DNA of 64,000 bases from Modestobacter italicus. GTDB taxonomy: Bacteria > Actinomycetota > Actinomycetes > Mycobacteriales > Geodermatophilaceae. Within the stretch, counting starts at the first letter, position 1, and the number at the start of each line of letters is the position of its first letter. Shown piece by piece: positions 33,756-43,880 of the stretch. The translations under genes and the position numbers were made by a program. The notes below the pieces were generated by a model, which saw only the letters and a program-made list of their open reading frames with translations, had not been told where the DNA came from and made no database searches. The DNA is taken from contig NZ_JABGCJ010000002.1 of assembly GCF_019799965.1 (NCBI RefSeq), positions 62,001 through 126,000 on the forward strand, given 5' to 3'.

Positions 33756-34202
33756 ATGCCCCTGGAAGGTGAGTACGAGCCGAGTCCGGAGAAGTGGGTC
33801 CGCGACCAGGTGGAGGTGTACGAGCGCACCGGCGGGCGGGAGGGCAACACGCTGCCCGGCCGCACGGAGCCGGTCGTCGTCTTCACCACCCGCGGCGCGA
33901 AGAGCGGCAAGGTCCGCAAGAACCCGCTGATGAAGGTCGAGCACGACGGCGTCTACGCCATGGTCGCCTCGCAGGGCGGGGCCCCCAAGCACCCGACCTG
34001 GTACTTCAACCTGACCACCCACCCCGACGAGGTCACCGTGCAGGACGGGGACCGGGTCTGGGACGGCGTGGCCCGTGAGGTGACCGGCGAGGAGAAGGCG
34101 GTCTGGTGGGAGCGCGCGGTCGCCGCCTTCCCCGACTACGCCGAGTACCAGCGCAAGACCGACCGGGAGATCCCGGTCGTCCTGATCGAGCCGAAGCGCT
34201 GA
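33756..34202 (+). CDS. Ddn-like F420-dependent nitroreductase family protein
   Basis: This 148-residue split-barrel protein belongs to the deazaflavin (F420)-dependent nitroreductase family. Typical segments are [37 protein letters not shown] and the C-terminal [20 protein letters not shown]. Mycobacterial relatives reduce quinones and nitro drugs with F420H2. The start has a leaderless promoter. Its last codons lie in the first unit of a 21-bp tandem repeat, and its stop overlaps a CTG that could start the next gene. Confidence 0.9.
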   Translation: MPLEGEYEPSPEKWVRDQVEVYERTGGREGNTLPGRTEPVVVFTTRGAKSGKVRKNPLMKVEHDGVYAMVASQGGAPKHPTWYFNLTTHPDEVTVQDGDRVWDGVAREVTGEEKAVWWERAVAAFPDYAEYQRKTDREIPVVLIEPKR

Positions 34203-34269
34203 GCGGTCGAGCCGAAGCGCTGAGCGGTCGAGCCGAAGCGCTGAGCGGTCGAGCTGGAGCGCTGAGCGG
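34188..34269 (+). repeat. 21-bp tandem repeat across a stop/start junction
   Basis: Three exact 21-base units (34188-34208, 34209-34229, 34230-34250) are followed by a diverged fourth (from 34251). Each unit contains the CCGAAGCGCTGAGC sequence, that is the end of the Ddn-like gene with its TGA and an overlapping CTG. The unit length keeps the downstream frame open as repeated RAEALSG. Confidence 0.9.
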
Positions 34270-35086
34270 AGACGGCCCGGTCGTCGTCGTCACCGGTGCC
34301 AGCGACGGCATCGGTGCGGCGGCGGCCCGCCGGCTGCACCGCGGCGGTGCCCGGGTCGTGCTGGTCGGCCGGTCCCCGGAGAAGACCGCCGCGGTGGCCG
34401 CCGACCTGCCGGGCGCGTGGTCGCACACCGTCGACCTGGCCCGGCTGGACGACGTCCGGCGGCTGGCCGCCGAGCTGACCGAGCTGCCCCGCATCGACGT
34501 GCTGGTGCACAACGCCGGCGCCTCGTTCGCCCGGCGCGAGCTGACCGTCGACGGGCACGAGCGCACCTTCCAGGTCGACCACCTGGCGCCCTACCTGCTC
34601 ACCCGGCTGCTGGAGGAGCCCCTGCGCGCCGCGGGGGCCCGGGTGGTCACGACCTCGTCCTTCATGCACTGGGCCGGCGGTGCGCGGCGCGGTCACCTGA
34701 TCGACAACACCGGCCCGTACCTCGCCACCCGGGCCTACGCCCGGGCCAAGTGGTGCAACGTGCTCCTCACCCGCGAGCTGGCCCGCCGGTGGGCGCCGGA
34801 GGTCACCGCCACCTGCTTCGACCCCGGGGCGGTCGCCACGTCGTTCGGTGCGGCGTCCGGCGGGGTCACCGGCCTGGCGTTCCGGACGCCGCTCACCGCC
34901 TTCATGCGCACGCCCGCCCAGGGAGCGGACACCCTGGTCTGGCTGGCCACGGCAGAGGAGGGCTGGCGCAACGGCCGCCACCACGCGGACCGCTCGCCCA
35001 CCTGGACGGCGCCGTCGGCTCGGGACGACGTGCGGGCCCGCGAGCTGTGGGAGGTGTCGGCGCGGCTGGTCGGCCTGCCCGGCTGA
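34199..35086 (+). CDS. SDR-family oxidoreductase with uncertain start
   Basis: The SDR core begins at about 34277: [20 protein letters not shown] (cofactor loop), [21 protein letters not shown] and the catalytic YARAKWCN (YxxxK), then [10 protein letters not shown]. It is most like retinol-dehydrogenase or WWOX-type SDRs. There is no ATG, GTG or TTG in frame between 34109 and the core. Only CTG codons are available at 34199, 34220, 34241 and 34262, one per repeat unit. I give the one overlapping the upstream stop (CTGA); from 34262 the protein would be 274 residues, and GTG 34106 inside the upstream gene is the only standard alternative. Confidence 0.78.
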   Translation: MSGRAEALSGRAEALSGRAGALSGDGPVVVVTGASDGIGAAAARRLHRGGARVVLVGRSPEKTAAVAADLPGAWSHTVDLARLDDVRRLAAELTELPRIDVLVHNAGASFARRELTVDGHERTFQVDHLAPYLLTRLLEEPLRAAGARVVTTSSFMHWAGGARRGHLIDNTGPYLATRAYARAKWCNVLLTRELARRWAPEVTATCFDPGAVATSFGAASGGVTGLAFRTPLTAFMRTPAQGADTLVWLATAEEGWRNGRHHADRSPTWTAPSARDDVRARELWEVSARLVGLPG

Positions 35087-35106
35087 GCGTCGGCTCGCGC
35101 CCGGCG

Positions 35107-36654
35107 TCAGGCCAGCTCGGCGACGATCCGGCCGGCGACCGCGTCGGCCAGGTCGGCGTCCTCGCGGGCCCGCGCGCCCAGCAACGCCCAGCCCAGGTCG
35201 CCCACCTGGCGCGAGCGACGGCGCCACGCGTCGGCCCGCGGCGTGGGGAACAGCTCCGCCCGGGCGGCGGTGGCCACCTCGTTGAGCTCGATGAGCGCGT
35301 GGTGCAGCGCCCGGTCGGCCGGTGAGCCCGGCACTGCCCGGGCGGCTGCCACCAGCCGCTCGGCGGCCCCGGCCACGGTGGCCGGCAGGCGGCGGCTGCC
35401 GGCGCGGGCGAAGAGCAGCAGCCCGGCGGCCAGGGCCACCACGATGCCCACCGCGGTCTCCTCGATCCGCGCCGTGATCAGCGCGCTCCCCGGGAGGCCG
35501 GGCACCCCCAGGTGGACCAGCAGCAGTGACACCGGCGTGAGGCAGGCGACGGCGACCACGTACTGGTGGGCGATGAACAGCTCCACGCCGACCAGCAGCA
35601 GCGCGACCAGGCCCACGGTCACGGCGGTCGGCGGGTCGACCGCGAACACCACCCCGGCGAGGACGGTGCCCACCAGCGTCCCGGTCACCCGGTGGACGGC
35701 GCGGGCGCGGGCCTGCCGCGGGTCCGTGCCGAGCAGCACGGCGACCGCCGCGGTCGCGGCCCACCAGGGGCTGGGCAGCCCGAGGAGCACGGCCACCAGG
35801 CCGGCCGCGGCCACGCCGAGGCCGGTCCGTGCGGCGGTGGTCGCCCACAGCGGCGTCCGGCGTGGTGCCGGCCGGGCCGGGGGGAGCGGCCCGGTGCCCT
35901 CGGCGGTGGCGTCGATCATGGGCAGTGCGCGGGAGAACCGGGCCTCCACACCGGCCAGCTGCGGCCGCAGCGACGGTCGGCGGCGGCTGCCCGCGGCCAC
36001 CGCGGTCTCGGCCGCCCACACGGCGCGGGCGATCGCACCCGGGCGGGTGGTGCGCAGTGCGCCCTCCTCGGCGCCGCGCACGGCGGCGTCGGCGGCCTGC
36101 AGCGCCCGCCGTTCCGGGCCGGCCGGGTCCCACAGCCAGGGCAGCATGACGACCACCCAGCTGAGCACCGCCGCGCCGGCGGCTGCCGCGACGTGCTGGC
36201 CGACGACGTCCGGCGCCGACCCCAGCGCGCTGGCGCTGCCACCCACCAGCACCGGTGGCAGCGCCCCGGGCGGGCCGATCCGCCAGACCGCGGTCGCCGC
36301 CGTCGCGGCGGCGGCGATCGCACCCAGCGTGAGCACGAGCAGCAGGGGGCGCCCGCCGGTGAGCCCGCCGAGGCCGATCGCCGCGACGACCACCGCGCCG
36401 ACCCCGGCCGCCACGCCGGCCCGGCGCCGGTAGGGCATCGAGTGCCCGTAGACGGCGGTGAACCCGCCCAGCGCGGCGGCCGAGCCGATCCCCGGCTGGC
36501 CGAGCGCGAGCCCGACGGTCAGTGGTGCGGCGACGCTGAAGCCGGCCGAGAGCGCCCGCCGGCGGTTCAGCGACCACAGCACCGCCAGCGGCGGCAGTCG
36601 TGGCCCGAGGAGGTGCGGGGCCACCCGGCGCAGCGGGGAGGGGGTGCCGGACAC
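35107..36654 (-). CDS. FUSC-family membrane protein
   Basis: This 515-residue protein has two clusters of about five to six hydrophobic segments (about 35-165 and 270-400), separated and followed by cytoplasmic helical regions, the layout of FUSC/aromatic-acid exporter-type proteins. GFTAVYGHSMPYRRR and GTDPRQARARAVHRVTGTLVG are typical loop motifs. It probably exports small aromatic acids or similar compounds. The start is GTG 36654, with GACGAT six bases before it in leaderless fashion. No partner gene. Confidence 0.87.
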   Translation of the reverse strand: MSGTPSPLRRVAPHLLGPRLPPLAVLWSLNRRRALSAGFSVAAPLTVGLALGQPGIGSAAALGGFTAVYGHSMPYRRRAGVAAGVGAVVVAAIGLGGLTGGRPLLLVLTLGAIAAAATAATAVWRIGPPGALPPVLVGGSASALGSAPDVVGQHVAAAAGAAVLSWVVVMLPWLWDPAGPERRALQAADAAVRGAEEGALRTTRPGAIARAVWAAETAVAAGSRRRPSLRPQLAGVEARFSRALPMIDATAEGTGPLPPARPAPRRTPLWATTAARTGLGVAAAGLVAVLLGLPSPWWAATAAVAVLLGTDPRQARARAVHRVTGTLVGTVLAGVVFAVDPPTAVTVGLVALLLVGVELFIAHQYVVAVACLTPVSLLLVHLGVPGLPGSALITARIEETAVGIVVALAAGLLLFARAGSRRLPATVAGAAERLVAAARAVPGSPADRALHHALIELNEVATAARAELFPTPRADAWRRRSRQVGDLGWALLGARAREDADLADAVAGRIVAELA

Positions 36655-36765
36655 GGCCCCATCGTCGCCTGCGGCGGCCGGCCGCCGCAGGTGACCCGCG
36701 GCACCGATCCACCGCCTGGCCAGGTCAGCCTGCCCCTACTTCCACGTGGATGAGAGTGGGGCGAC

Positions 36766-37098
36766 ATGGCAGTGGGACGTGCACGTCGATCGGTGGCCGG
36801 GGGCCTGGCGCTCGCCGCGGGGCTGGCCCTGGCCGGTTGCGGGAGGGCGAGGAGCTGCTCGCCGACCACCGGGAGCGGGCGGCCGAGGGCGACCTGCTCT
36901 TCTACGCCGCCTACGGAGCCGAGGGGGAGTCCGAGCTGGCCGAGCTGACCTCCGGCGGGCTGTGGCGGTCGCTGCCCGCCGCCCAGCGGTGCGACGCCCT
37001 GCCGGTCGAGGACGACCGGTGGTTCCTGGCCATCGGACCGCTGGGTGCCGGCCTGGTTCCTCGACGACCTGGCCGAGGTCGCCGAGCAGCGGGTCTGA
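36766..37098 (+). pseudogene. Small lipoprotein gene with two compensating frameshifts
   Basis: A clear lipoprotein signal starts at ATG 36766 (VAGGLALAAGLALAGC, lipobox LAGC). Just after the Cys the sense moves to another frame (REGEELLADHRERAAEGDLL through DDRWFLAIGPLG). Near 37050 it returns to the first frame for AWFLDDLAEVAEQRV and TGA 37096-37098. The mended product would be about 110 residues. Two opposite single-base changes in GC runs would explain it. The original frame itself stops at 36948. I do not recognise the family; the gene is either decayed or mis-sequenced. Confidence 0.65.
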
Positions 37099-37101
37099 CC
37101 G

Positions 37102-37131
37102 GGGTGGGCCCGGCTCGCGCCGGGCCCACCC
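37102..37131. terminator. Terminator between lipoprotein remnant and aldo-keto reductase
   Basis: Perfect 13-base arms 37102-37114 and 37119-37131 with a four-base loop, between convergent genes. Confidence 0.85.
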
Positions 37132-37137
37132 GCCGGT

Positions 37138-38109
37138 TCAGGAGAAGCCGACGACCTCGTGCGGGGTGTAGGGCTCCTCGAGCCGGGCGACCTCCTCGGC
37201 GGTCAGCCGCAGGTCGACGGCGGCCACCGCGTCCTCCAGGTGCTGGGCCTTGGTGACCCCGACGATCGGCGCGGTGACCACCGGCTTGCTCAGCACCCAG
37301 GCCAGCGCGACCTGCGCCCGCGACACCCCGCGCGCCTGCGCGACCTCGGCCACCCGCTCGACGATCACCCGGTCGGCGTCGTTGTACAGCTTCTTGCCGA
37401 ACTCGTCGGTCTCCGAGCGGCTCGTCGTCTCGTCCCAGTCGCGGGTCAGTCGCCCCCGGGCCAGCGGACTCCACGGGATCACGCCGATGCCCTCGTCGGC
37501 GCACAGCGGCAGCATCTCCCGCTCCTCCTCGCGGTTGAGCAGGTTGTAGTGGTCCTGCATGGAGACGAACCGGTGCCAACCATGCTCGCCGGCCAGGTGC
37601 AGCGCCTTGCTGAACTGCCAGGCCCACATGCTGCTGGCGCCCAGGTAGCGCACCTTGCCCGACCGCACGACCGAGTCCAGCGCCTCCAGCGTCTCCTCGA
37701 TCGGGGTGGCCGGGTCCCAGCGGTGGATCTGGTACAGGTCGACGTGGTCGGTGCCCAGCCGGGTGAGGCTGGCCTCCAGCTCGCGGATGATCGCCGTCCG
37801 GGACAACCCGGCGCCGTTGGGTCCCGGCCGCATCCGGCCGTGCACCTTGGTGGCCAGGACGACGTCGTCCCGGTCGGTGAAGTCGCGGATCGCCCGGCCG
37901 GTGATCTCCTCGCTGGAGCCGGCCGAGTAGACGTTGGCGGTGTCGAAGAAGGTGATGCCGGCCTCGACCGCCTGCTTGATCAGCTCCCGGCTCTGCTCCT
38001 CGGGCAGGCTCCACGGGTGACCGCCGCGGGCGGGGTCGCCGAAGCTCATCATCCCGAGGCAGATGCGGGAGACCTGCAGGCCGGTGGTGCCCAGACGCGT
38101 GTGCTCCAT
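37138..38109 (-). CDS. Aldo/keto reductase (YajO/AKR-type)
   Basis: This 323-residue NADPH-dependent barrel enzyme has GTTGLQVSRICLGMMSFG at the start, the catalytic DTANVYSAGSSEE (Asp, Tyr), VLATKVHGRM (Lys) and DLYQIHRWDP (His). PWSPLARGRLTRDW and IVGVTKAQHLEDAV, the cofactor region, lie near the end. Substrate unknown. ATG 38109 is chosen by family alignment; the frame is open further upstream but that part overlaps the next gene. The gene is 35 bases downstream of the AlkZ-like gene and may be co-transcribed with it. Confidence 0.92.
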   Translation of the reverse strand: MEHTRLGTTGLQVSRICLGMMSFGDPARGGHPWSLPEEQSRELIKQAVEAGITFFDTANVYSAGSSEEITGRAIRDFTDRDDVVLATKVHGRMRPGPNGAGLSRTAIIRELEASLTRLGTDHVDLYQIHRWDPATPIEETLEALDSVVRSGKVRYLGASSMWAWQFSKALHLAGEHGWHRFVSMQDHYNLLNREEEREMLPLCADEGIGVIPWSPLARGRLTRDWDETTSRSETDEFGKKLYNDADRVIVERVAEVAQARGVSRAQVALAWVLSKPVVTAPIVGVTKAQHLEDAVAAVDLRLTAEEVARLEEPYTPHEVVGFS

Positions 38110-38144
38110 GGGGCCTCTCTTCCCGTGCGTTGCCCGGTGCAACC

Positions 38145-39197
38145 TCAAGGGAGCGTGGCGTGCCGCTGTTCCACCGCGGCCAGGACCTCGGCCGGGAGCT
38201 CGGTGAACGGTTCGACCTCCAGCGCCCGGGCCTTCGTCCGTCCGGTGCGCCAGACCCCGACGACCGTGCCCCCGTGCACCACCGTGGGCCGGAAGACGCC
38301 GTTGGCGCCCGGCACGATGCGCTGCGCGTGCTCGGCCGGCACGGTGCAGCTGCGGTCGGCGTAGCCGAGCACCAGCTCGTCGAAGCCGGGCAGCAGGTGC
38401 ACCCACTCGGCCTCGGCGCGGGCCGCGGCGAGCCGGTCGGGTGTCGCCGGGTCCAGCCAGTGGGTGGTGCCGTCGACCTCGAGCCGGTCCAGCCGGTCAC
38501 CGGCGACCGCGAGCCCGGCCTTCACGTCGCGGACGGGGATGCCGGCCCAGCGGGCCAGGTCCTTGACCGTGGCCGGGCCGTGGCCGGCGAAGAACCGGTG
38601 CGCCAGCTCGCCTAGCGCCTCGTCGCGCTGCAGCCGGCGGGGGCTGGGCACCCACTCGTCGAGCAGCACGAACTGCTGGTCGTCGTCCGCGGTCGGCCCC
38701 AGCACCAGCGTGCCGGTCTGGGCGAGGTACCAGAGCAGGTGGTAGCCGCGCTGGCCGCTGGTCGGCACCCTGCCGCTGGTCAGCTCGGCCAGCAGCTCCG
38801 CCCGGCCCAGCCGCCGTTCACCGGTCAGCGCGGCGACGGCGACCTCGCGGGCCCGCTCGACGTCGGCCTCGGTCAGCTCCAGGGCAGCCCGGCGACCGGC
38901 CGCGCCGGCCAGCGCCCGAGGGCCGAGCAGCTCGAGCAGCCAGGGCAGGTCCTCGGCGGCGGTCAGGTGCAGGGTGCCGCGCATCGGCCAGGAGCGCACC
39001 ACCGCACCGGCGTCGAGCGCGGCGGTGACCCCGGCCCGGGTGCCACCGGCGGTGCGCAGCGCCACCGACAGCAGGGCACCCGGCAGGTCCTGCCCCTGCG
39101 CGGCGGTCAGCCAGCGGACCGCCTCCACCGGGGTGGCGCACCGCGGCCCGGTCAACCGCTGCGCGGCCATCCGCAGCAACGACAGCTCTCGGCTCAT
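38145..39197 (-). CDS. Winged-helix DNA-binding (HTH_42/AlkZ-like) protein
   Basis: This 350-residue protein belongs to the AlkZ/YcaQ-like DUF1006 (HTH_42) family of stacked winged helices. LTAAQGQDLPGALLSVALR carries the QxQ-like region (AAQGQD) that in AlkZ-type glycosylases does base excision. WPMRGTLHLTAAEDLPWLL and LLPGFDELVLGYADR are also family marks. It may be a DNA glycosylase for crosslinks or alkylated bases, but distant members have unknown roles. CAGGGT six bases before ATG 39197 suggests a leaderless start. Confidence 0.83.
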   Translation of the reverse strand: MSRELSLLRMAAQRLTGPRCATPVEAVRWLTAAQGQDLPGALLSVALRTAGGTRAGVTAALDAGAVVRSWPMRGTLHLTAAEDLPWLLELLGPRALAGAAGRRAALELTEADVERAREVAVAALTGERRLGRAELLAELTSGRVPTSGQRGYHLLWYLAQTGTLVLGPTADDDQQFVLLDEWVPSPRRLQRDEALGELAHRFFAGHGPATVKDLARWAGIPVRDVKAGLAVAGDRLDRLEVDGTTHWLDPATPDRLAAARAEAEWVHLLPGFDELVLGYADRSCTVPAEHAQRIVPGANGVFRPTVVHGGTVVGVWRTGRTKARALEVEPFTELPAEVLAAVEQRHATLP

Positions 39198-39239
39198 GCG
39201 GCCACCCTGGCAGCCGGGTCCGACGGTCCCGGCCGGCAG

Positions 39240-39245
39240 TACCGT
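39240..39245 (+). promoter_or_regulatory. -10 box of leaderless small membrane gene
   Basis: TACCGT ends six bases before ATG 39252, which supports the reality of that short gene. Confidence 0.55.
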
Positions 39246-39251
39246 CGCCGC

Positions 39252-39371
39252 ATGATGGGGATGGGCAACCTCGGTCCCGACGGTCGACGTCGTCAGCGGA
39301 TCGTCGCCGGCGTCATCGTCGCCGCGATGCTGCTGGCCGCCGGGGCGGTGCTGCTCGGCTCGGTGCTCTGA
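39252..39371 (+). CDS. 39-residue single-pass membrane miniprotein
   Basis: The product starts MMGMGNLGPDGRRRQR and continues with one hydrophobic helix (IVAGVIVAAMLLAAGAVLLG) that reaches the C-terminus. The RRRQR cluster predicts the N-terminus inside. A leaderless -10 box lies at the right distance. It stands between the divergent AlkZ-like gene and the ABC-F gene, 34 bases upstream of the latter. No family is recognised; small single-helix proteins of this kind are often missed. Confidence 0.6.
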   Translation: MMGMGNLGPDGRRRQRIVAGVIVAAMLLAAGAVLLGSVL

Positions 39372-39405
39372 ACAAGCCGTTTGCCCCGCCCGGGAGGATG
39401 GGCCC

Positions 39406-41025
<1,620 letters not shown>

Positions 41026-41067
41026 ACCCCCTTGCCGGCCGGCGGGCCCACCCGGGACCGTGACGGG

Positions 41068-41394
41068 ATGGGACCCGACGGCACGGACCGCGCCGCTGAC
41101 CTCGTGCTCGTGCCGTCGGTCGTCGGCCTGGAGGTCGAGGTGGCCCGCCGGGTGGCGGACGCCGCCGGCGTGGCGCTGGCGCAGCCGGACCCGGACGGTC
41201 CGCCACTGGGCGCGCTGACCTGGCCGGAGCGGCACCGGGTGGTGGGGCAGCACCCGGCGCCCGGCTCGGTGCTGCACCGGTGGGACAGCCTGGTGGTGCA
41301 CACCGAGCTCGCGGACGGCGGTGCCGCCGGGGTCCGCGAGCCACGCCGTCCGCACCCCGAACCGCCTGCCGGCCGGGCCACGCCGACCGAGTGA
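41068..41394 (+). CDS. Small PASTA-domain protein
   Basis: This 108-residue protein has one PASTA domain at about 12-75: LVLVPSVVGLEVEVARRVAD, the VVGQHPAPGSVLHRWDSLVV core and a beta-strand end. A Pro/Arg-rich tail follows. PASTA domains bind peptidoglycan or beta-lactams when outside the cell, but no signal peptide is present here. ATG 41068 is preceded at leaderless distance by GACCGT. Its stop is the first part of an inverted repeat at 41389-41454. Confidence 0.72.
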   Translation: MGPDGTDRAADLVLVPSVVGLEVEVARRVADAAGVALAQPDPDGPPLGALTWPERHRVVGQHPAPGSVLHRWDSLVVHTELADGGAAGVREPRRPHPEPPAGRATPTE

Positions 41395-41454
41395 GCAGTT
41401 CCGGTCGCTGAAACGGCCGGACGCGCCGAGCCGGACGACCAGGACTGCGCACTC
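41389..41454. repeat. Imperfect 19-bp inverted repeat after PASTA gene
   Basis: Arms 41389-41407 and 41436-41454 match in 16 of 19 positions with a 28-base centre. It begins at the stop codon of the PASTA gene and lies before a convergent gene. It has the same build as the repeat at 19704-19772 and both begin their arms near GAGTG, but they are not clearly one family. Confidence 0.6.
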
Positions 41455-41496
41455 ACGCGCGGGCGGACGTTCCCACCCGGGCGGCCACGGGCTGCG

Positions 41497-42387
41497 TCAC
41501 AGGTCGGGGTCGAGGGTGCCGTCGCCGCCGATCCGGTCCAGCTCCGCCAGCTCCACCGGACCGAGCACCCGGGCGGCCGCCTGCAGGTTCTGCTCCAGGT
41601 GTGCCACCGACCTCGTGCCCGGGATGAGCAGCAGGTTGGGGGAGCGGGCCAGCAGCCAGGCCAGTGCGACCTCCATCGGGGTGGCCTCCAGACGCCGGGC
41701 CACCGTCTCCAGCGCGGCCGACTGGATCGGGCTGAACCCGCCCAGCGGGAAGAACGGCACGTAGGCCACCCCCTGGCGGGCCAGCGCGTCGACCAGCGGG
41801 TCGTCAGCCCGGTGCACCAGGTTGTAGTGGTTCTGCACGCACACCACCGGGGCGATGCCCTGCGCCTCCGCCAGCATCTGCGGCGTCACGTTGCTGACCC
41901 CCAGGTGCTTGACCAGCCCCTGCTGCTGCAGCTCGGCGAGCGTCTCGAACGGCTCGGCCAGGGAGCGCTGCACCGGCTCGGCGAACCCGGGCATCCGCAG
42001 GTTCACCACGTCCAGCGCCTCGACGCCCAGGTGCTCCAGGTTGTCGTGCACCGCCTGGCGCAGCTCGTCGCGGGACAGCGCCTCGGGCCACTCGCCCTCC
42101 GGCGTCCGGCGGGCACCGACCTTGGTGACGATCGTCAGGTGCTCGGGGTAGGGGTGCAGCGCCTCGCGGATGATCTCGTTGGTCACGTGCGGGCCGTAGT
42201 AGTCGCTGGTGTCGATGTGGTCGACGCCCAGCTCCACCGCGCGGCGCAGCACCGCGATCGCGCCGTCCCGGTCGGCCGGCGGACCCATCACGTGCGGACC
42301 GGAGAGCTGCATGGCGCCGTAGCCGATGCGGTGCACCGAGCGGTCGCCGAGGGTGGACTGTCCGGACTTCTCCGCCGTTGTCGTCAT
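41497..42387 (-). CDS. Aldo/keto reductase
   Basis: This 296-residue enzyme starts with VHRIGYGAMQLSG and carries the catalytic DTSDYYGPHV (Asp, Tyr), IVTKVGARR (Lys) and the variant LDVVNLRMPG where AKRs usually have a His; here the expected His is Asn. PVVCVQNHYNLVHR and LLIPGTRSVAHLEQN (cofactor region) follow. The His-to-Asn change is found in several bacterial AKR groups. Substrate unknown. It lies 33 bases downstream of the MFS gene on the same strand, so they may be one operon. Confidence 0.9.
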   Translation of the reverse strand: MTTTAEKSGQSTLGDRSVHRIGYGAMQLSGPHVMGPPADRDGAIAVLRRAVELGVDHIDTSDYYGPHVTNEIIREALHPYPEHLTIVTKVGARRTPEGEWPEALSRDELRQAVHDNLEHLGVEALDVVNLRMPGFAEPVQRSLAEPFETLAELQQQGLVKHLGVSNVTPQMLAEAQGIAPVVCVQNHYNLVHRADDPLVDALARQGVAYVPFFPLGGFSPIQSAALETVARRLEATPMEVALAWLLARSPNLLLIPGTRSVAHLEQNLQAAARVLGPVELAELDRIGGDGTLDPDL

Positions 42388-42420
42388 GCCGGTCGCACTA
42401 CCCCCGAGGGCGCCGGACAG

Positions 42421-43689
42421 TCAGAGGACGACGGGAGCGCCGCCGGCGGGCAGCCCGTTGACCGGCGCCAGTGCGCGCTGCCAGGCGGCGACGTCGGCGT
42501 CCACCCGCGCCAGGTGCCAGTCGGCCTCGGCGGCTAGCGCCGCCCGCTCGGCGCGCTCGGACCGGATGGCGACCACGGCGATCCCGGTACCGGCCAGCGC
42601 GAGCGCCGCACCGACCCAGATCGGGGCGGTGTAGCCCAGCCCGGCGGACAGGACGCCCGCACCGAGCGCTGCCCCCAGGGCGTTGGCCAGGTTGAAGGCG
42701 CCCTGGTTGGCCGCCGACACCAGGCTCCCGCCGGGCACCCGGGCCGCCTCGATCACCCGGTTCTGCACCACCGGGCCGAGCGCGAAGGCGAGCGTGCCGA
42801 ACAGCACCAGCACCGGGACGGCGATGGCCGGGGTGTCCGCCACCAGGGCGAAGAGCACCAGGGTCGCTGCGGTGGCGACCAGCCCGACCGCGACGAAGGA
42901 CAGCCCCCACCGGTCACCGAGCCGGCCGCCGACGAGCGTGCCGACCGTGGTGCCCACCCCGAACAGCCCCAGCACCGGGGTGACCCAGCCCTCGGAGAGG
43001 CCGCCGAGCTCGGTGAGGATCGGGCTGACGTAGCTGTAGACGGAGAACAGCGCGGCGAAGCCGATCATGGTCAGCCCCAGCACCAGCCACACGCCGCGGC
43101 GGCGGAAGGCGCCGAGCTCGCTGCGCAGGTCGGTGCGCTCGCCGGCGACCGCGGGCATCCAGGCCAGCAGGCCGGCGATGGTGACCAGCCCGATCACCGC
43201 GACGGCGGCGAAGACGACCCGCCAGCTCAGCTGCTGGGCCACGAACGTGCCCAGCGGCACGCCGACGACGTTGGCCAGGGTCAGCCCGGTGATCATCAGC
43301 GAGATCGCCTGGGTGGCCTTCTCCTTGGGCACCAGCCGGCGGGCGGCGACCGCGCCGACGCCGAAGAACGAGCCGTGCGCGAGCGCGGCGAACACCCGGG
43401 CGGCGACCAGGGCCCCGTACCCCGGGGCGAACGCGGAGAGCAGGTTGCCGACGGTGAACAGCACCATCAGGCCGATCAGCGTCTGGCGTGGGGTGAACCG
43501 CACGCCCAGCGCGGTCAGCGTCGGCGCGCCGATCACCACGCCGATCGCATAGGCGGAGATGAGCAGGCCGACCGCCGAGACGGAGACGTCCAGCCCCTCG
43601 GCGATCTCCGGGAGCATGCCCATCACCACGAACTCGGTGGTGCCGATGCCGAAGGCACCGATGGCGAGCGCGAGCAGGGCGCGGGGCAA
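42421..43689 (-). CDS. DHA1-family MFS exporter (AraJ/SotB-like)
   Basis: This 422-residue transporter has twelve hydrophobic segments. GTTEFVVMGMLPEIAEGLDV in helix 1 is the hallmark of the arabinose/chloramphenicol efflux (AraJ) group, with GAPTLTALGVRF as motif A. The start codon is TTG 43689, with GAGGAG eight bases upstream. Substrate is unknown; sugars or drugs are exported by relatives. A following AKR gene may be co-transcribed. Confidence 0.9.
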   Translation of the reverse strand: MPRALLALAIGAFGIGTTEFVVMGMLPEIAEGLDVSVSAVGLLISAYAIGVVIGAPTLTALGVRFTPRQTLIGLMVLFTVGNLLSAFAPGYGALVAARVFAALAHGSFFGVGAVAARRLVPKEKATQAISLMITGLTLANVVGVPLGTFVAQQLSWRVVFAAVAVIGLVTIAGLLAWMPAVAGERTDLRSELGAFRRRGVWLVLGLTMIGFAALFSVYSYVSPILTELGGLSEGWVTPVLGLFGVGTTVGTLVGGRLGDRWGLSFVAVGLVATAATLVLFALVADTPAIAVPVLVLFGTLAFALGPVVQNRVIEAARVPGGSLVSAANQGAFNLANALGAALGAGVLSAGLGYTAPIWVGAALALAGTGIAVVAIRSERAERAALAAEADWHLARVDADVAAWQRALAPVNGLPAGGAPVVL

Positions 43690-43822
43690 GGCGGGGCTCC
43701 TCAGGGGCTGCTGCGAGGGGGACGGCGCGTGGGGCGCCTCCTCCAGCCAAGAGCAGCGGGCACCGGATCGCTGCCCCCAGCGGGCATGAACCTGGTCACG
43801 TCGCCCCAGCGGTCACATGCCG

Positions 43823-43861
43823 CGGGCCGCGGACCGGTGCGGGTCACCGGTCCGCGGCCCG
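43823..43861 (-). terminator. Terminator after zinc alcohol dehydrogenase
   Basis: Perfect 17-base arms 43823-43839 and 43845-43861 with a five-base loop, 20 bases past the dehydrogenase stop. Confidence 0.85.
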
Positions 43862-43880
43862 TGCGTCAGGGCGGGGCGGG

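Noticed and set aside
34188-34269. Possible CRISPR-like array
   Set aside because: The units are head-to-tail 21-mers with no spacers, so it is a simple tandem duplication.
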